Shown: positions 9,127 through 22,146, counted from the stretch's first letter. The stretch: 64,000 nucleotides of DNA from Endocalyx cinctus (GCA_001600455.1 BCKC01000005.1:1488001-1552000); one strand, 5' to 3'. Numbers and translations: made by a program. The notes: generated from the letters alone by a model not told the origin.

Positions 9127-10027
9127 CACCGCCGCCGTCGCTGAAAACGCTTAGGTCCGTCTTTTAAATGCCCCCCCCTTGCGGCTTGTGGGGACCTAGT
9201 GTAACCATCCGTTTCCTATTTAAAAAGGGAAGAAAATTTCGAGGTAAATACGAATACGAACTGTCCAATCTGATTGGTATTTAACTAATATGTTGCGCTC
9301 CCTAGACAATATTACAGAAATATGAATCTTGGTTCACCTATCGCTCTATTATAAACTCTCCTAGGTTCGGCACCTCCATGAAAATACCCTTTGATTTTCT
9401 TTATGAAGTTTTCCGTACTCACAAGAAATGCTAGGTCCTTGGCAGATGTAGATCGGAACGCTTATAATAAATACTCAGCTACTGTAAACAATAGGGATGC
9501 TCGAGTTGACTAATATGAATAGAGGGATAGATGCGTCTTTTAGTGGAAGATTAGGTTTCTCTCCCATTCAATCAACCTACTTAAGCAGCCAATATGTATC
9601 TACAGTACATACATACATGTATGTATATACAGTAGTCAGTGCAAGGAGTTCAACCAATTACCGTACGAGGAATATAAATGCTATCCCTTTTATGTACTGT
9701 ATTGATCAGATTCGGCTCGTAAGAAGCTTATTCGCTGGCGGTGTTCAATATCTGTCTGTTTGTTTGCGGCCGCAAAGTCGAATGGAATCTAGACTCTCAG
9801 CGGCTCACTTTCGCCACCACGCTAGGATATTTCCCTGTAGAGACAGTAATCTGAAAATCCCATATTATAAATTTCCATGTTACCCTAATCATTCATCTTA
9901 CCGCATTCCTCTTTGCCATTCATATTTTTAAAACCCTCATTAGCATTTTTTGGTTATCTTTTTTTATTTTATTTTATTTTATTTTTATTTTTTTTTTTTC
10001 AAGGAGATTCTTGGCATAGATAATTTT
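9127..10027. other. Intergenic region
   Basis: AT-rich spacer of 0.9 kb. A 144-codon open frame at 9497-9931 has no recognisable family or coding bias. A pyrimidine-rich TTTTATTTTATTTT tract (9958-9999) precedes the F-box gene start. Confidence 0.5.
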
Positions 10028-11427
10028 ATGGCATTTTATCAATCCTTATCACCTGAAGTTCGTCGAAATATTATCGAAACCATAGTCGCTGATGATACCA
10101 GCGGATTAGGTATCTGTCGGTATGCGACAGTATGCCGCGAGTGGCAAGACGTGGTCGAGAGATGCACTTTTGCCCATCTTAACCTAACGCGGTACCGTCT
10201 CTCGCAGCTCCGGGATATCCTGACCCCAGCGCGTCAGCAACACGTACAAACCATCGAATATCATGTGGATCTAGATTCTAATGACCCACGTCGCCGGAGC
10301 GGGAATATCGGACCAGCTCAGGAATCCCGGCAAAGTGCGGATACCTTCACGGACGCAGTAAAGTCCATTCTGAGCGTTACGTCCCGGTGGCAGAGACTTG
10401 ATGTTCCTCAAAGGATCGCACTTCAGATCGTGGTCGACTCGCCTTCAGCTGCGCCGACGTACCCGAGGACAAAACGATCTGTCGGCCGCGCTGAGAACAC
10501 CGATATAAACCTCCTGAAATTTGGTGACTCGGATATTTCTCTGCCGTTTAATGATATCTTTTCTAGCCTCCAATGCACCGGAAGGCAGGTGGAGCCAACG
10601 TCGCTCCTGGCTATCGCTTCAAAACTACAGCATCTTGAGTGTCTTTACGTCGAACTCAATCACGATTCCGCTGGCGAGACGGATATGACGCAAAGGACAA
10701 GTCAGTCATTTATTCTCCCCTCTTTTTTTTATTTTATTATTCTTTTTTTTTCTTTTTAGTATTTCATCATTTCGCACCGATTCTAACAATGGCTATAGAG
10801 TTTACAAATACATTTGAGCAACTGGTGCCCAACCTCAAGAGTTTACACCTCCACCGATCGCGATCTTTGCCCGAGATCCCATTACCGCCCGCTGCACGCG
10901 TATGGTCCGGATTTTACACCAACCTGCGTAGGTTCAGCCAAAACTTCGAGGTCTTCTCCTTCGACGACTGCGTCGACGCGTCCCAGTTCTTCCGGCCCTT
11001 TCTGCGGAGCACGGTCAACTCGGACTGCGACGTACCGTACTGGCCGTGCCTGACCAACTTCCACGTGCGGAACTCGTACATGATCAGGCAGCCGTACATG
11101 CGGGCCAAGCATAAGTCCGACGCCCGGAACGGCATCCGCAAGGTCCTACGCGCCGCCGGACGCGCCGTCGGACACATGCCGGCCCTCGACAAGGCGCGGA
11201 TCCGGCTCTGCATGCTCTCCGACGACCGGCTGGAATGCGTCGTCGTCGCGTACGCCTTTTGCGACGGGAAGGCTACGCTGGATTTTAAGGGGATCGACCC
11301 CGGGATAGATATACGAGACGCTTGGATCGAATCCGTCGCGCAGATGCGGGGTGTTGAGCTTCGTATCATCGTCGATCCGAAAGATCCAAAGGTACTGTCT
11401 AGACGACGAAAGTTAGATTATTATTAA
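10028..11427 (+). CDS. F-box-like domain protein
   Basis: Two exons, 10028..10700 and 10760..11427, join in phase and give 446 aa; the donor is GTCAGT and the acceptor TTTTTAG. The N-terminus reads LSPEVRRNIIETIVADD, then CRYATVCREWQDVVERCTF, then HLNL. This is the classic F-box layout of a degenerate helix, a Cys/Trp helix and the basic exit, over residues 7-55. The rest contains leucine-rich segments such as VPNLKSLHLHRSRSLPEIPL, as in fungal F-box/LRR-like proteins. F-box proteins recruit substrates to SCF ubiquitin ligases through Skp1; the substrate is unknown. The second exon shifts to a distinctly GC-rich composition (10900-11400) compared with exon 1. Many such fungal F-box proteins are rapidly evolving, so orthology is not assigned. 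Confidence 0.85.
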
Positions 11428-12188
11428 TTTGAAGATAATAATGATTTCTCTCACAATATAGGGGTCTTAAAAAATGGATAGGAAGGCAAAAGGAAAATCT
11501 TGGAGTGGGATCGAAAACACGGCATCATATTTTAATGTACATACTTCTTAGCACGTATAAATAAATCACGACTGAATGTATTTTTACGATCTTTTGAGTA
11601 CTTATTTGGAAGGCCTAATACAAATATTCAGTACCCAATTTCAGAGGAATTGGAGACATCATAATAGTGAACCAATGTACCTAAGTATGCTGTGACAGGT
11701 ACATACAGGCACCTGAATATTATTCTGTTTCACCTGTATGTAGCTGCTATTGAATCACTGCATTAGGCACTTGTATGCTAAAATTTTATCCCTAGCTCTC
11801 TGGAGCGTCTGGTCTCTCCCAGCATAGCGATAGAGAATCGGGTTTATATTTATATAGAAGAAGCAACTTCCAATCGGAGAACTAGGGTAGCAAAGAATTA
11901 AAAGCCAATATTTTTGCATTACGTAGTTCTCCTACGAATATTCATATGTACATCCTCTCCTTCCTTTTCAAAGATGAAACTCATTTGAAAATGACTTCGG
12001 TGGTGATGAAGAGGGTTGATTATAGAACTTCCTATCTAGATTGGTATATCCGCCGCCTCGTTCCCTTAGTATACTCTTAACATCAAGATATCTTCAAAAA
12101 TTGTTATTAATCCTAATATACTTTAATAATATCTATATACTTTATCTATATACCTTCTTTGATACATTTTATCTGACCGAGAATCTCC
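11428..12188. other. Intergenic region
   Basis: AT-rich 0.76-kb spacer between the F-box gene and the histidine kinase. Nothing beyond probable UTR and promoter sequence is seen. Confidence 0.5.
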
Positions 12189-15100
12189 ATGGAGGGTCAG
12201 CCTATGTTCAAGCCAACTTCGCAAACTACTGGTAGACCTGTTCGCGAGGGCGTGCGTGAGAGAGAAATATTTCGGTTAGTAACTATCCAGTGGCCATTCG
12301 AGTGGATATAGATATCGTTCACTTTTCTAATATCGATAGATACGCTTCTTCTCAAATCCGTGGTACCTTTTACCGATCGAATCCAACAACAGCTCCTCCC
12401 AAGTTAGAAGCGTCAAATGATGTGGTTCTTACTGCCCTAGCCGAGCTAGCGACTTTCCGTCTAAATGCTTCCCGGTGCCTCGTATCCGTTTTTGACAAGC
12501 AGTGGGAGTATATCATTGCTGAAGCTACCCCGACTTTGTCAATTCGTCCAAATCCCGAACTGGCCACTCAGCCCGAAGATCCTGAGCTGTCGACAACTCC
12601 ATCACCATCCCAAGTTCTATTTTGTGGAACAGCTATACCGCGCCCCTTTTCCTTATCTGAGAATATCTTGTTGAACAAGGAGAAAATTTCAGGTTGTGGC
12701 CCGAAAGAGTTGCCCGTTTATGCCATCCCCGATCTTCCCCATCATTCTCGCGTTGAGTCCAATCCGTATCTCAAAGACTGGCCTTATCAATGCTACGTTG
12801 GTGTTCCCATTCGCACCTCGAATGGAGTAAACATCGGCGTCTTGAGTATTCTAGACCCCGATCCTAACCATGCATTTGATGATCACTGCTCCTACTTCAT
12901 GCATGACCTGTCATTTGCTATTATGACACACTTGGAAGCTACCCAGTCAAGAGATGGTCATCGCCGTGCCAACCGCATGGTTCGTGGTATCGGAACATTT
13001 ATGGAAGGAGAGTCGAGCTTAGCCGGATGGAAAGATGATACAAACGCCGACTCGTTCAAAGATAACTCTAGTCACGAGGGAGCGCTGGATTCGAGACAAC
13101 AGTATCTTCAACATCATCCCCGAAGTCATAGCGCAGGCTCAACAAACGTCCAAGATGTTTCTATTCCAGAAGGCAAAGTCGAGCCCATCTCATGGTCGAC
13201 GCCTAACCACTCATCTAGTAAGACGACAGATCCTGACCTGAAGCGACCTGCTCTTATTTCTGCCGGTCCATCTGAGGACACAATAGAAAGCCAAGAAAAG
13301 ACGTCTACAAAGTTTATATTCTCGAGAGCGGCCAACATAATCAGAGAATCAGTTGAAGTTGAGGGCGTTCTGTTCTTGGATGCTTCCATTGCTTCTTTTG
13401 GCGGTCAAATTCAACCATATGACGGGGACCGACGCTCGTCCTCGTCCAGTGGAGATTTTCCCCAGAACATCATACCCAAGCCTATCGGCGACGATAATTA
13501 CTGTCCCATCTTTTCCTTTTCCGATTCTATACAGTCTAGCATCAACGATGATGCATCACTTCGAGATCACGGATTGGTGCCGGAAAATTTCCTTTCAAAG
13601 ATTCTAGAGCGATATCCTCAGGGAAAGATATTCAATTTTAATGAAATGGGGGAGCCACAATCTAGCGATACGCTATCGGATGAACCGACGGTGAGAAATA
13701 AGAGGGATTCATCCAGCTCAAATTCATTCGCTTCAGCCAAAGAGTCAGCTCCGATGCGACTACAATACGTCAAAAGAAGGGTGGGACGTACTTATTCCAG
13801 GCGTCATGACGCGGCTAACATGGCCAAAATATTTCCGGGTGCCCGTAGCGTAATATTCATCCCTCTTTGGGACTCTCAAAAAGAACGAGTGAGGAAAACC
13901 CCGACAGTCCCTCCCCCAAAGCATCATCCCTACAAGGCTTCTTTGAAAGTCATAACCTCGTATCGTATTTGATTTATGGAAAACAAGCACGACTAACTTA
14001 TTTTCGCTCCAGTGGTTCGCGGGAGGATTCATATATACGAGAACAGCGACTCGCACTTTCACACTGGAGGGTGAACTCAGCTATCTGATGGCGTTTGGCA
14101 CGTTGGTCATGGCCAAAATACACAATTACCGGGAAATGCATCTGAACAAGATAAAAACGGATTTGCTCAGCAGTTTATCGCATGAGCTCCGCTCGCCTCT
14201 TCACGGCATTGTTCTGGGAGCAGAATTACTCCGTGATACGGGACTGACTATTTTACAAATAGATGTGCTCAATTCCATAGAAAGTTGTGGGAGGACCCTT
14301 ATGGATACTCTCGATCACCTGCTTGATTGGACGAAAATCAACAGGTTTAAGGCATTCATCGCGGAGCGGCGACGTAATAAAAAGGGACCCCGTGGCCGAA
14401 GCAATCTAGATGATTCAAGTCTCACCATCGAAGCAGGCATGATGAGCCTCACGTCAGATTTCGAGGTTGATGTTGTTGCCGAACAAGTCGTCGAGAGTAT
14501 TTTTGCCGGTCACAGTTTTCAGAGTCTCTCCATGGCTCGAATCAATGATGAACGACAATCCGGAGATGCGGATCTAGATTCGATGAGCAGACTGGACAGC
14601 ATACGAGCATTGGAAAGCGCCGGTTACCCTTCGAGTCGCTCCAAGCAAGCAAAAGTCGTGCCAGGTGGTCTGATAATAAGTCTTGATATCTTACCTGGAT
14701 TACCTTGGACTTTTACGGCCCAACCAGGCGCCTTTCGACGCATACTAATGAATTTGGTAGGCAATGCCCTTAAATTCACTACTCGAGGTTTCGTTCAAGT
14801 AGTACTCGGGCAAGAGGAAAACACCTCGTTACCAGAGGACAAACGGATCATCAAATTAATGGTAACGGATTCCGGCCGTGGCATAGACAAAGACTACCTC
14901 CAGCATCGTCTATTCACACCCTTTTCACAAGGTGATATCTTGAGTCCTGGTACAGGTCTCGGTTTAAGCCTCGTTCGCCAAATTGTTACATCTTTAAAGG
15001 GATCTATAGACCTGCAGAGCGAGGTTGGAAAAGGAACTTGTGTGACTGTTAGATTGCCATTAACACTGGCGCTCTCTCGAACCCCCACACCTGTTCATGT

Positions 15101-16220
15101 ATCTATGGATACCACCGAGTCGCGAGAAGACGTCACCGCTGATATCAATGATCTTGAGGGTCTCCGTGTATTAATCACAGGTTTTCCGACGCGGATCGAT
15201 GAGAGCACGGGCAACTCCATGGACAAGGCAAGTGTTGACGAGGAGGCTTTAATGGCGCGCGTGTGCAGAGATTGGTTGAAAATGCAAGTCATCGAGCCGC
15301 ACGAAGTTGGAGTACTCATACCCGATTTGATTCTGTGTGGAGATACGTACACGGATCTGCTCTCCTCGGACTTGCTTTCTAAATCGCCAGTACCCACTGT
15401 GGTGATATGCCGAAGCGCACTTGCTGCCCGTCAACTGGCCATGTCTGCTGGTTTCATTACGCGTCACCGACTAGAAATTGTAGAGTTCATATCGCAACCG
15501 TATGTGCTATGTCGTTTTCACCTTGAGAAACATGAGATGTCATTACTGACTATGACTTTTAGGGTTGGGCCACGAAAGTTAGCAAAGATTCTTCTTCTTT
15601 GCTTTAGGCGATGGACAAGCTTACAGGCGCTTAAGCTTCCATCGAAAACTACAGTCCCCGAGATCCGTCCCGCGACGGATGATAGCAGCGACGAGTCAGA
15701 GCCACTTCAGCCATGGTCGCTGGCGGAAGATCAAGAATATCCATTATCGTCGGTGTCTAGCCCCCCGCCATTGCATACGCCTACAGCAGAATTCCCGCCA
15801 GAGGCTACAGTTCCTGAGAAAGCGAAGTTATCAGATCGTTTCCTACTCGTTGATGACAACGCGATCAACCTCAAAATTCTCGGCGTATACATGAAGAAGT
15901 TAGGGAAGACTTACGATATGGCATACGACGGGAAAGAGGCGCTCGAACTCTTCAAAGAGGCCGGAGGACAATACAAATGCATATTCATGGACATCTCGAT
16001 GCCGGTCATGGATGGGTTCGAAGCGACCAGACACATTCGGGCTTTTGAACGCGAAAGTAACTTGCCTCACTCTTCGATCTACGCTCTGAGCGGCCTAGCA
16101 TCCGCTAGCGCTCAGGAAGAGGCGTTTGCCAGCGGTATCGATCTATTTCTCACGAAGCCAATAAAGCTGAATGAGCTGACCAACATTCTAAGCCGATTGA
16201 AAGACAGTCCGAGTGCTTGA
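12189..16220 (+). CDS. Hybrid histidine kinase with GAF, HisKA, HATPase and receiver domains
   Basis: Exons 12189..12274, 12340..13888, 14013..15499 and 15563..16220 give 1259 aa with all phases closing. The first exon carries GRPVREGVREREIFR, a conserved N-terminal start in this fungal family. A GAF-like sensor follows at about residues 50-240. The H box is LLSSLSHELRSP with phosphoacceptor His602. The ATPase part has NLVGNALKFT (N box), DSGRGID (G1) and GTGLGLSLV (G2). The receiver is at about residues 1130-1255, with VDDNAINLKIL, the phosphorylated Asp1184 in FMDISMPVMDG, and Lys in LTKPIK. It would autophosphorylate on His, pass phosphate to its own Asp and then to the HPt protein (Ypd1) controlling Skn7/Ssk1. 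No membrane segment is evident, so it is probably cytosolic. Intron 3 (63 nt) is in frame and stop-free. Fungal class not assigned. Confidence 0.96.
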
Positions 16221-16993
16221 AGATACCAGTCGGATGAATCGTCAAGTTATGAACTTTCTTGTCCTACAATCATAGCATTTATCTAGTTACCCGGAAGATT
16301 GGACTATGCGTTCACGGCATTCATCATGGAATGCGATATTATGAGATTGTGTATCATGGAGCAAAAGAGTAGATGTAAATATTATTATAATTTCCTAAGT
16401 AGACACATAGAGAATGGCTTGAAACATGAAGGGGGGAAAGGACTTAGGGATGGAACAAAAGGAGGTGACGACGTATGTTCAAAAGAAGGATAATAAAAAT
16501 TTCCCCTTGCTTTTTTTCTCCCTCTCTCTACCTAGATAGCTTTTCAATAATAGCCGTTATAATCTAAGTAAATACCCAAGAAATTAGCTGATATCTGGTC
16601 CTCTGTATTACCCCCCTCGGCCCCTATCACTACTCAACTTACTAGAGGACAGGTAACAATCGATCACCAAAATCACCGTCACAGCTTCATAGCATATGAC
16701 TGGAATAATAACCTGATAGTTCTGCTTTAATAGGATAGATGATACAAAGGGATCTATCTAGAACAGTTGCCGCGCTTTTCTAAGCATATCCGATTTCCGG
16801 TTAACGTTCCGGTCTCCAGAACAAAACCGGCACCGGATATTTCTAGCAGGTATACAATATGGACTTGCAGTGAGTGAAAACGCGATAATGGCTTGCTCCG
16901 AGTGTTTTGATCGAGACAGCCGCATACTAATCTGGTCACAACAGTATATGCATCCTAGCCTTTTAACAATACCCGTGAATCCGTCCAAAGAAA
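16221..16993. other. Convergent intergenic region
   Basis: About 0.77 kb between the histidine kinase stop and the stop of the minus-strand secreted protein gene. AT-rich; only 3' UTR-type sequence is seen. Confidence 0.5.
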
Positions 16994-17785
16994 TCAATAC
17001 AGTATAGAAGCCCTCCGCCGCGTCGGTACCGCGCGGAACCGAGCCGTCGCGTTAGACCGACAACTCGCCGCGACCAGAGGACACCCGCTAGGTTCAATAG
17101 CCCAGGTTCCCCCGTTCTCATCCGTGGCTTGCATAGGCGACGTGCCCGTCAGAGTCATGTTCGTACCGCTACGAGAAGAGCTATAGTTAGCCTTCTCTCT
17201 CTCCCTCCTTCTAACATTTGACGAGAGGATTATTTTTTCTCACTTACCTCGCCTCCGGAGAAACCCACGAAGCCGTAACGGCGACGAGTCCCGACCCGAC
17301 GCCGCTCGTCTCGAACGAGCTGAAATTACCCATGACCGTCACGGCGAGATCGTCGTTTTCCCCGCCTTCGCACGAGGTAAGGGGCTGGTCTATGTCGCCT
17401 TCGCACGAGACTTTGAAGGAGGGCACGGCGCCGTTGGGGGTTTCGAAGGCGGGGCCGGAAATGTCGTACGCTAGATTTTTTTTTTTTTTCTTGTTATTAA
17501 CGGGTGATAAAAAAAAAAACTTTCTTATCGTCATTTGAGAATACTTTTGAGATTGAACTCCGCGCGGAAAAAAAAAAAACAGAAACCCACTCCTACTTCG
17601 TGTGAAAACATCAACCTTCATTATGTAAAATCTAATAGTAAGAACTTACAATACGTGCAAGGCCACGATGGACATTCCTGCGATCCCGTCCAGGTGATTT
17701 GCCAGGTATATTCCTCGGCGACGGCATTGGCGGTACATATCGCTGCCATCACCGTCGCTAGGAGAACCGATCGAACTTGGGGCAT
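16994..17785 (-). CDS. Small secreted cysteine-containing protein
   Basis: Three exons on the minus strand, 17785..17650, 17470..17248 and 17180..16994, close in phase and encode 181 aa. The donors are GTAAGT; the acceptors are TCTAG after a poly(A)-rich intron and CTATAG after a CTAAC branch site. An alternative acceptor 12 nt further on would remove four residues. The N-terminus is a signal peptide (Arg, then a Leu/Ala-rich core, cleavage about after NAVA). The mature part is small, with Cys residues in QECPSWPCTY, KVSCEGD, LTSCEGG, SGCPLVAASC and an N-glycosylation-like NMT. No enzymatic family is recognised. Size, secretion signal and cysteines fit an effector-like or cell-surface protein, but this is inference. 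Confidence 0.8.
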
Positions 17786-19130
17786 TTTCTTCTTCTTCTT
17801 CTTCTTGATTTACCAGCGCAATTGAATCTGTGTTCGTCTATATGGAGGGGGGAAAAAAAAGGGAATGCTCTCGGTATTATACCAATGACTAAAAATCAAT
17901 CTCCAGTGTACGCGTAATTTGTGTGATATCTTTTCTTTATCATGTGTTTTTTATTAGAATTTTCGAAAGGGATAAAAAAACAAACAAACAGATTCGTGGT
18001 TACCCGCTCGAGTTCGTAACGGATAGATGCGCCGGAACTCGTCGTCGAGAGGCAATCAAAGAAACGTTCAAGCAAGGGATCAAGAAAGTTTGCGCTAAAG
18101 AGCAACCGTATGAATCCATACACCGTAATTATATAAAAGGGGTACATAAGAGGGAAAATGTACGAAATGAGAGAGTACGCGATAGAAACCAAGATGAAAT
18201 GAAATCTAAATATTTTCCAATATAAAATTTAAACATTCACTTTATTTACTTGGTAGATATATCAATAATAGGTAAATAATATTATATCGCATCGCATCGC
18301 ATTCGTCAAATCGTCCCCAACGAGACGGGACGAGACGGGACGGGATGTAATAAAGGGGTCACATCATTTTCGCGCGTTTCAAACGTATGACCTATGAGAT
18401 ATCTAGATATATACGTTTTTTTTCTTCTTGTTTTCGTCTACTTTCTCGAGCATGAATTTTGGTCATATTCTGTTTTTTTTCTTTTTCTTTTCTCTCCAAG
18501 TACATAAGCGAGCGGAGGAAAGAAACTCTTGGGTTCGGCTAAATTCGATGATATATCACAAAAATATCGGATCCGTGCGTCTGGGGCAAAATCTCCAAAA
18601 AGTCCCTTCAGATCTACTTTGATTTGCGGTATTGACGAGGGACGACTATACTAGTAGATGGCGGATATGCAAGAGCGGGTGCAACGAAAACATGTTGTAC
18701 AGTTACATCCCAGAGACACTTTTCAGACATAGTGCACCGGTGAGTATATGATACGTACGCAACATAATAGAATATGGCATGGCGTATATACTCCGGGTTA
18801 AGTCTTAAATCATATGGCGACATTCTCTAAGCCGTGGCTTGAATCTGTGTAGTACACGCTTTATTTATAATATGAGAGTGAGATGTCTAAAAGCACTTCC
18901 TGAAACTCTCGAACATAGCTCACGGGCGTAAGTAAATGGTAAACCTCAGGACTTTTTCCTCCTAATAATTCCACATGAAGTTCGGTGCCCCGTCGTATTT
19001 ATGACCCCGTATTTACCACGCCACCGTGTTCTCCCGAACGCCCCCAAACTGCCGCATGAGCTGAAATCGTCTCGATGACGGTATAATACACTCCCCGGAC
19101 TAAAGTAACCTGCGATATCGTGGCAGAAGT
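17786..19130. other. Intergenic region
   Basis: A 1.3-kb spacer. Short tandem patches occur (TCTTCT repeats at 17785-17805, CGCAT and GACGG repeats at 18290-18345). Overlapping open frames at 17896-18225 on both strands have no ATG-led coding signal or family match. Confidence 0.5.
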
Positions 19131-20417
19131 TTATTTCCGAATGCGGAACATGGCAACCAATATTTCCTCTATTGATTGCAACGCAGCCAGATCAGGATCG
19201 TCGCTAGTAAGCGATGTGTCGTTATCTAGCATTCCGTCTGGGTCGTTCAGGTATCGGTTAGCTTGCAGCTCGCGTCTTTTCAAAAAGATATTATCGGTTA
19301 TCTCTTTTAGCTGCAGATTGACGGAGCGGATGGTGTCCGTGTTCAGTTGACAAAATTCAGGGTAGGTTAGACCACCGGCTACGCTGTAGTCGATCCAATC
19401 GGACGCGTGATTCGAAATTATCGTATCCAAAGACGATCTAATCGCACGATACGAATCCATGAGCTGCCTTAAGCTAAGGCGGTCGCTCCCATAATAAACG
19501 ATCCCCTTAGTCTGGTTGTAAAATTGTCGCATCTCGTCCAGAGAAGCGGTCATTTGGTCTTTCAGATCGTATAACCCTCGGCGTAGGTTGAAAAGATCAT
19601 TCACTACCGGGACGTTCGATCTGGAAGGGCTTGGTTGTTGATCATTCCAGGAAGACACCACGGGTAGCTTAGAGGTATGAAATTCCTCGTAATCTGCTCG
19701 AAGAATTGGCACGAAAGCACGGATGTGGGCGCAAGACTGTTTGAGGAGATCGCCCTGTGACTGGAGACTTTCGAAGCTCCACTTGTCTCTTGAATACTTT
19801 CGTATCGCATCTTCGAGTTGGAAATCTAACGTCAACAACTGCGCACGGAGCTTTTCCATCCACTGATAAAGACCGGGATCCAGGGGTAGACTATTTGCCC
19901 CCAAGTCAGGATGCCAATGTTGAGAATAGCCTTGGAAGAGAGGTGGAAGGTTGACGAGTTCTCTGTTTAAGTTGTTGCAAATGTCCATCGTTGAACGAAG
20001 GGCAATGTCATGTTTATCTCGGGCCTGAATTTCTAAGGTGCTAGTTATCTTGCCAACAAGATTAATCAACGACTTGGTAACCTGATGTAGAAATCTCGGG
20101 TCGAGATGTATATCGGACCTGTCGTTCGAACCCTCGGTATTTGATTCATGTTCAAAATCAACATCTTTTGTGTCCATGCCATGTCTCTCTACGTCGTCAA
20201 GTCTCTCTCCAGTATCGTCGAATGAACTGTCATCTTGGAACTCAAGCGAGTTAAGATCAATATTAAGATACTGAGACCTCGGGGTGGAAGAGTTATGATC
20301 GCGAGGCGTGGTGGATTTGTCGAGTATACCGTCTTCAGACGTCGGGAGGGAGTGAACAGAAAAGGCGTCGTTGTCGATATTTTGCCAGTCGTCAGAAATA
20401 CCAGAAGTGCTCGCCAT
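19131..20417 (-). CDS. Hypothetical protein, soluble, helical, function unknown
   Basis: A single open frame of 428 aa from ATG 20417 to the stop at 19131. The N-terminus (SDDWQNIDNDAFSVHSLPTSED) resembles a short acidic W-containing start that recurs in fungal hypothetical proteins. Residues about 30-110 are acidic and Ser-rich, probably disordered. From about 110 on the protein is predicted mostly helical, with heptad-like leucines (LINLVGKITSTLEIQ and similar) and a second conserved-looking block around LRRGLYDLKDQMTASLDEM. There is no signal peptide, membrane segment or catalytic motif. The length of the uninterrupted frame and its even composition support a real gene. Function not assigned. 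Confidence 0.8.
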   Translation of the reverse strand: MASTSGISDDWQNIDNDAFSVHSLPTSEDGILDKSTTPRDHNSSTPRSQYLNIDLNSLEFQDDSSFDDTGERLDDVERHGMDTKDVDFEHESNTEGSNDRSDIHLDPRFLHQVTKSLINLVGKITSTLEIQARDKHDIALRSTMDICNNLNRELVNLPPLFQGYSQHWHPDLGANSLPLDPGLYQWMEKLRAQLLTLDFQLEDAIRKYSRDKWSFESLQSQGDLLKQSCAHIRAFVPILRADYEEFHTSKLPVVSSWNDQQPSPSRSNVPVVNDLFNLRRGLYDLKDQMTASLDEMRQFYNQTKGIVYYGSDRLSLRQLMDSYRAIRSSLDTIISNHASDWIDYSVAGGLTYPEFCQLNTDTIRSVNLQLKEITDNIFLKRRELQANRYLNDPDGMLDNDTSLTSDDPDLAALQSIEEILVAMFRIRK

Positions 20418-22146
20418 TACGATAGAAATTTTCTTCCGAGAATGCAGAGCTGAGGTAATGAAATAATTGACATAATTCTTCGACTACGTCATCTACGATA
20501 AGCAGATGGGTAAAAGTATCGTCACCTTTTACCTTTAAACTTGGTGGGTTGTATAAGTTTCTTAAAACCGAAATAGATCGAATGATGAAACTTGATTAAA
20601 AGATTATTTACGAAGAATACAAAATGGAAGGAAATGAATCAAAGAATTAAAGGATCAGAGTAAGGCTGCGTATGATACGATATGATACAAGTTCACTGCA
20701 AATAGAAAATCAAAAGGTTGTCTGTCTGCCTGTCTGCCTAAAGAAAAGGTGGTGAGAGAGCTCAGCAAGCTTTAGCCAATAGCGTCTGTGTAACTTACCA
20801 TATACTACACGCGATATATATGATAGTCGTATTTAATTGGTTAAATGCCTTTATACCCCTCCTTATATTCCTAATACTGTACATTACATTTGGTATCTGT
20901 GCCTTGCGTATATAGAATAATAAGGCTTTATTGGTAGACAATTCAAAGCTTTATGGGAATGGATATATGTCGAGTGTCATGATGTGACCTGTATAAAAAT
21001 ATGATCGGTGAAGTACTCGTGCGGTCAGGTACTATACTATGTACATATCCATACTGCCTAGCAGATGCCTAGGTACGGGAGTTTCACAGTATAGAGAACG
21101 GAGTGGGGGGTATCCACTATGGAAAGTAGCGGGGTATTGATACTATGTACCTAGGTAGGTACCTACGTGTAGATGGTACCTAGTAATGGATTACTCGCTG
21201 GTTGATGTTACCGATTGTTACAAGGCATAACCTTCATTTATAAAGTCTATACTCGTGGACACAACATACGTCACGCGTGCTCACATGTGTATCAATAAAA
21301 AGGGAATCTTCGCAAACCACAAGATTTACGGTAAACACGCGAGTTTGAGGCTAGGATTATGTGGGTGCCCCTCATCGCTAGGATACTTGTGTATACTTGT
21401 ATTAGATGTTCGCGCCAGTGCGCGCCCCAGCGACATGAGAGATCCAAGAAGCTGATTTTTATCAATTATTTTAAAGGCATGAAGATAAATGCATAAGGTT
21501 GGAATGTTGGAATTGTATTGAGATTTTTTTTTTTTTTTTTTAAAGGTGATCTTCACATTATTAAGTCGGGTGAAATATATCATTGGCTGCCTTTGTGTGA
21601 ACCTACGAGACCGGGATAACAACCATGTTCTGGCAGTCTGGTCGCTGGGATGGTCGATCATTACGCAATACCGCAAAACCATCACACTGTTTCTGATGTG
21701 ACAGAATATTCTCTCGAGAAACATGCATTATCAGCATCACGACTGGGCTTCTTCTTCTTCTTCATTTTTTTTTTTTATTATTATCAAGATCGATCGTATA
21801 TAAAGTAACATACCATAGATTGTATATATTAAATTAAAGCCACCTACAGGCGCATCGTCCAATAATCGAAGACCAGAACACCCCGCAAATAATCAACACA
21901 CCAGTACTAGCATATCTACCCCGAGAACCGAATCATCATCCCAGGGAATTAAGCACGACATTGCTCCATCGTATCCTGCTTCGGCCAACTAGATTAAAAA
22001 TAGCATCTTGCCGGCTGCGCTTTGAAGCTGTGCGTGCATAAAACGCCCCCAAAGAGAAGCCCTTGTAGACTGCAAGGTTACAATCTGATGGAAGTCATCC
22101 GGTCGCTACATACCTCCACGTCAGTCTTGTCTTACCAGCAGCTGAC
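20418..22146. other. Intergenic region
   Basis: A 1.7-kb AT-rich spacer containing a CCTAGGTAGGTACCTAC-type palindromic patch near 21146-21185 and a poly(T) run near 21525-21541. No gene is supported. Confidence 0.5.

Noticed and set aside
8566..9129. Minus-strand ORF opposite the GNAT gene
   Set aside because: Shadow frame caused by GC-rich codons; the plus strand has clear GNAT motifs.
9497..9931. 144-codon ATG-led ORF upstream of the F-box gene
   Set aside because: AT-rich, no coding bias, no conserved motif, no splice context.
17896..18225. Overlapping ~100-codon ORFs on both strands
   Set aside because: No family, AT-rich, basic random composition; no splice structure.
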